Below, piece by piece: positions 6,426 to 6,618 of a stretch of DNA of 6,618 nt. The translations under genes and the position numbers were made by a program. The notes under the pieces were generated by a model. It ran no database searches. It was not told the DNA's origin and was given only the letters and a program-made list of their open reading frames with translations. Within the stretch, counting starts at the first letter, position 1. Each line of letters begins with the position of its first letter. Origin of the DNA: JAFGED01 sp964551295 (GTDB taxonomy: Bacteria; Chloroflexota; Anaerolineae; B4-G1); NCBI GenBank assembly GCA_964551295.1, contig CAZKDJ010000218.1, positions 1-6,618 on the forward strand, given 5' to 3'.

Positions 6426-6618
6426 TCGCCTATCTCCTTCCACGCTATTGTCTTCAATGAATTGCCCCATTGTCCTAGAAAAAGATTCACAATGTAGAAT
6501 GCGAACCTAAACAAGGTGAACAATGGCTCTCGCTCAAGCAATCCGTAGATGCGGTAGGTCCACGGTTGATAGTAGATAAGGTGATGCCGAAACGCCCACC
6601 GATCTGCTCCTTCCTTGG
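6422..6618 (-). CDS. C-terminal end of an unidentified protein, partial at the right window edge
   Basis: Reading the minus strand from the right edge gives an uninterrupted frame of 64 codons (first complete codon at 6616) ending in TGA at 6424-6422. The peptide starts KEGADRWAFRHHLIYYQPWT and ends LGQWGNSLKTIAWKEIGE. It is rich in aromatic residues and has one hydrophobic stretch (LFTLFRFAFYIVNLFLG). The TGA overlaps the GTG start of the next gene in a GTGA arrangement, and that gene's Shine-Dalgarno sequence lies inside this one. This is strong support for a real coding end in the same operon. The family cannot be fixed from so little. The closing pattern (hydrophobic helix, then GNSL and a short strand ending in K) resembles the tail of some class I SAM-dependent methyltransferases in polysaccharide clusters, but this is a weak guess. 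The start lies outside the window. Confidence 0.75.
   Translation of the reverse strand, partial: KEGADRWAFRHHLIYYQPWTYRIYGLLEREPLFTLFRFAFYIVNLFLGQWGNSLKTIAWKEIGE
6434..6439 (-). promoter_or_regulatory. Shine-Dalgarno sequence that decides the GTG start of the GT4 gene
   Basis: The minus strand reads AAGGAG here, followed by an 8-base spacer and GTG at 6425-6423. This is a near-perfect ribosome binding site at ideal distance. It supports GTG at 6425 over the upstream in-frame ATG at 6470, which has only a weak AGGA two bases before it. Confidence 0.8.

Noticed and set aside
1..6618. CRISPR arrays, tRNA or rRNA genes, insertion sequences, direct or inverted repeats
   Set aside because: No repeated units, transposase motifs, terminal repeats or RNA gene signatures were seen by eye, and nearly all of the window is occupied by the seven minus-strand genes.

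Overview
The window is a piece of a surface-polysaccharide (exopolysaccharide, capsule or O-antigen type) biosynthesis cluster. All seven genes that can be supported lie on the minus strand and are read from right to left: (1) the last 64 codons of a gene entering from the right edge, (2) a WcaI/WbuB-like GT4 glycosyltransferase, (3) an uncharacterised nucleotidyltransferase of the NTP_transf_5 type, (4) a small monotopic phosphoglycosyl transferase (bacterial sugar transferase), (5) an extended-SDR NAD-dependent sugar epimerase/dehydratase with a zinc-ribbon-like insertion, broken by a 10-base run of N, (6) a GHMP sugar kinase of the HddA-like group, and (7) the first ~328 codons of a large polytopic phosphoglycosyl transferase of the WcaJ/WbaP type, which runs off the left edge.

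The genes are packed like one operon: a 4-base GTGA overlap, a 4-base ATGA overlap, gaps of 18, 15 and 73 bases, and then a 14-base overlap. I see no terminator, convincing promoter, RNA gene, CRISPR array or mobile element. No stretch over 300 bases lacks a gene.

A plausible division of labour is inferred from families only. The epimerase and the kinase act on soluble sugar or sugar-nucleotide precursors. The two phosphoglycosyl transferases move a sugar-phosphate onto a membrane polyprenyl phosphate carrier. The GT4 enzyme extends the glycan. The nucleotidyltransferase has no known role but is translationally coupled to the glycosyltransferase, so it may act in the same pathway. Polymerase, flippase and export genes are not visible and would be expected outside the window.

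The organism cannot be named with confidence. The coding style (ATG/GTG starts, good Shine-Dalgarno sequences, ATGA overlaps) is bacterial. The N run points to a draft or metagenome scaffold. The combination of an NTP_transf_5 protein, a WcaI-type GT4 and a zinc-ribbon epimerase would fit an environmental bacterium such as a Chloroflexota member, but this is a guess. Base composition is uneven: the kinase core is very GC-rich (45 of 60 bases in 1621-1680), while the nucleotidyltransferase is much poorer (26 of 60 in 4141-4200). This suggests a mosaic cluster.
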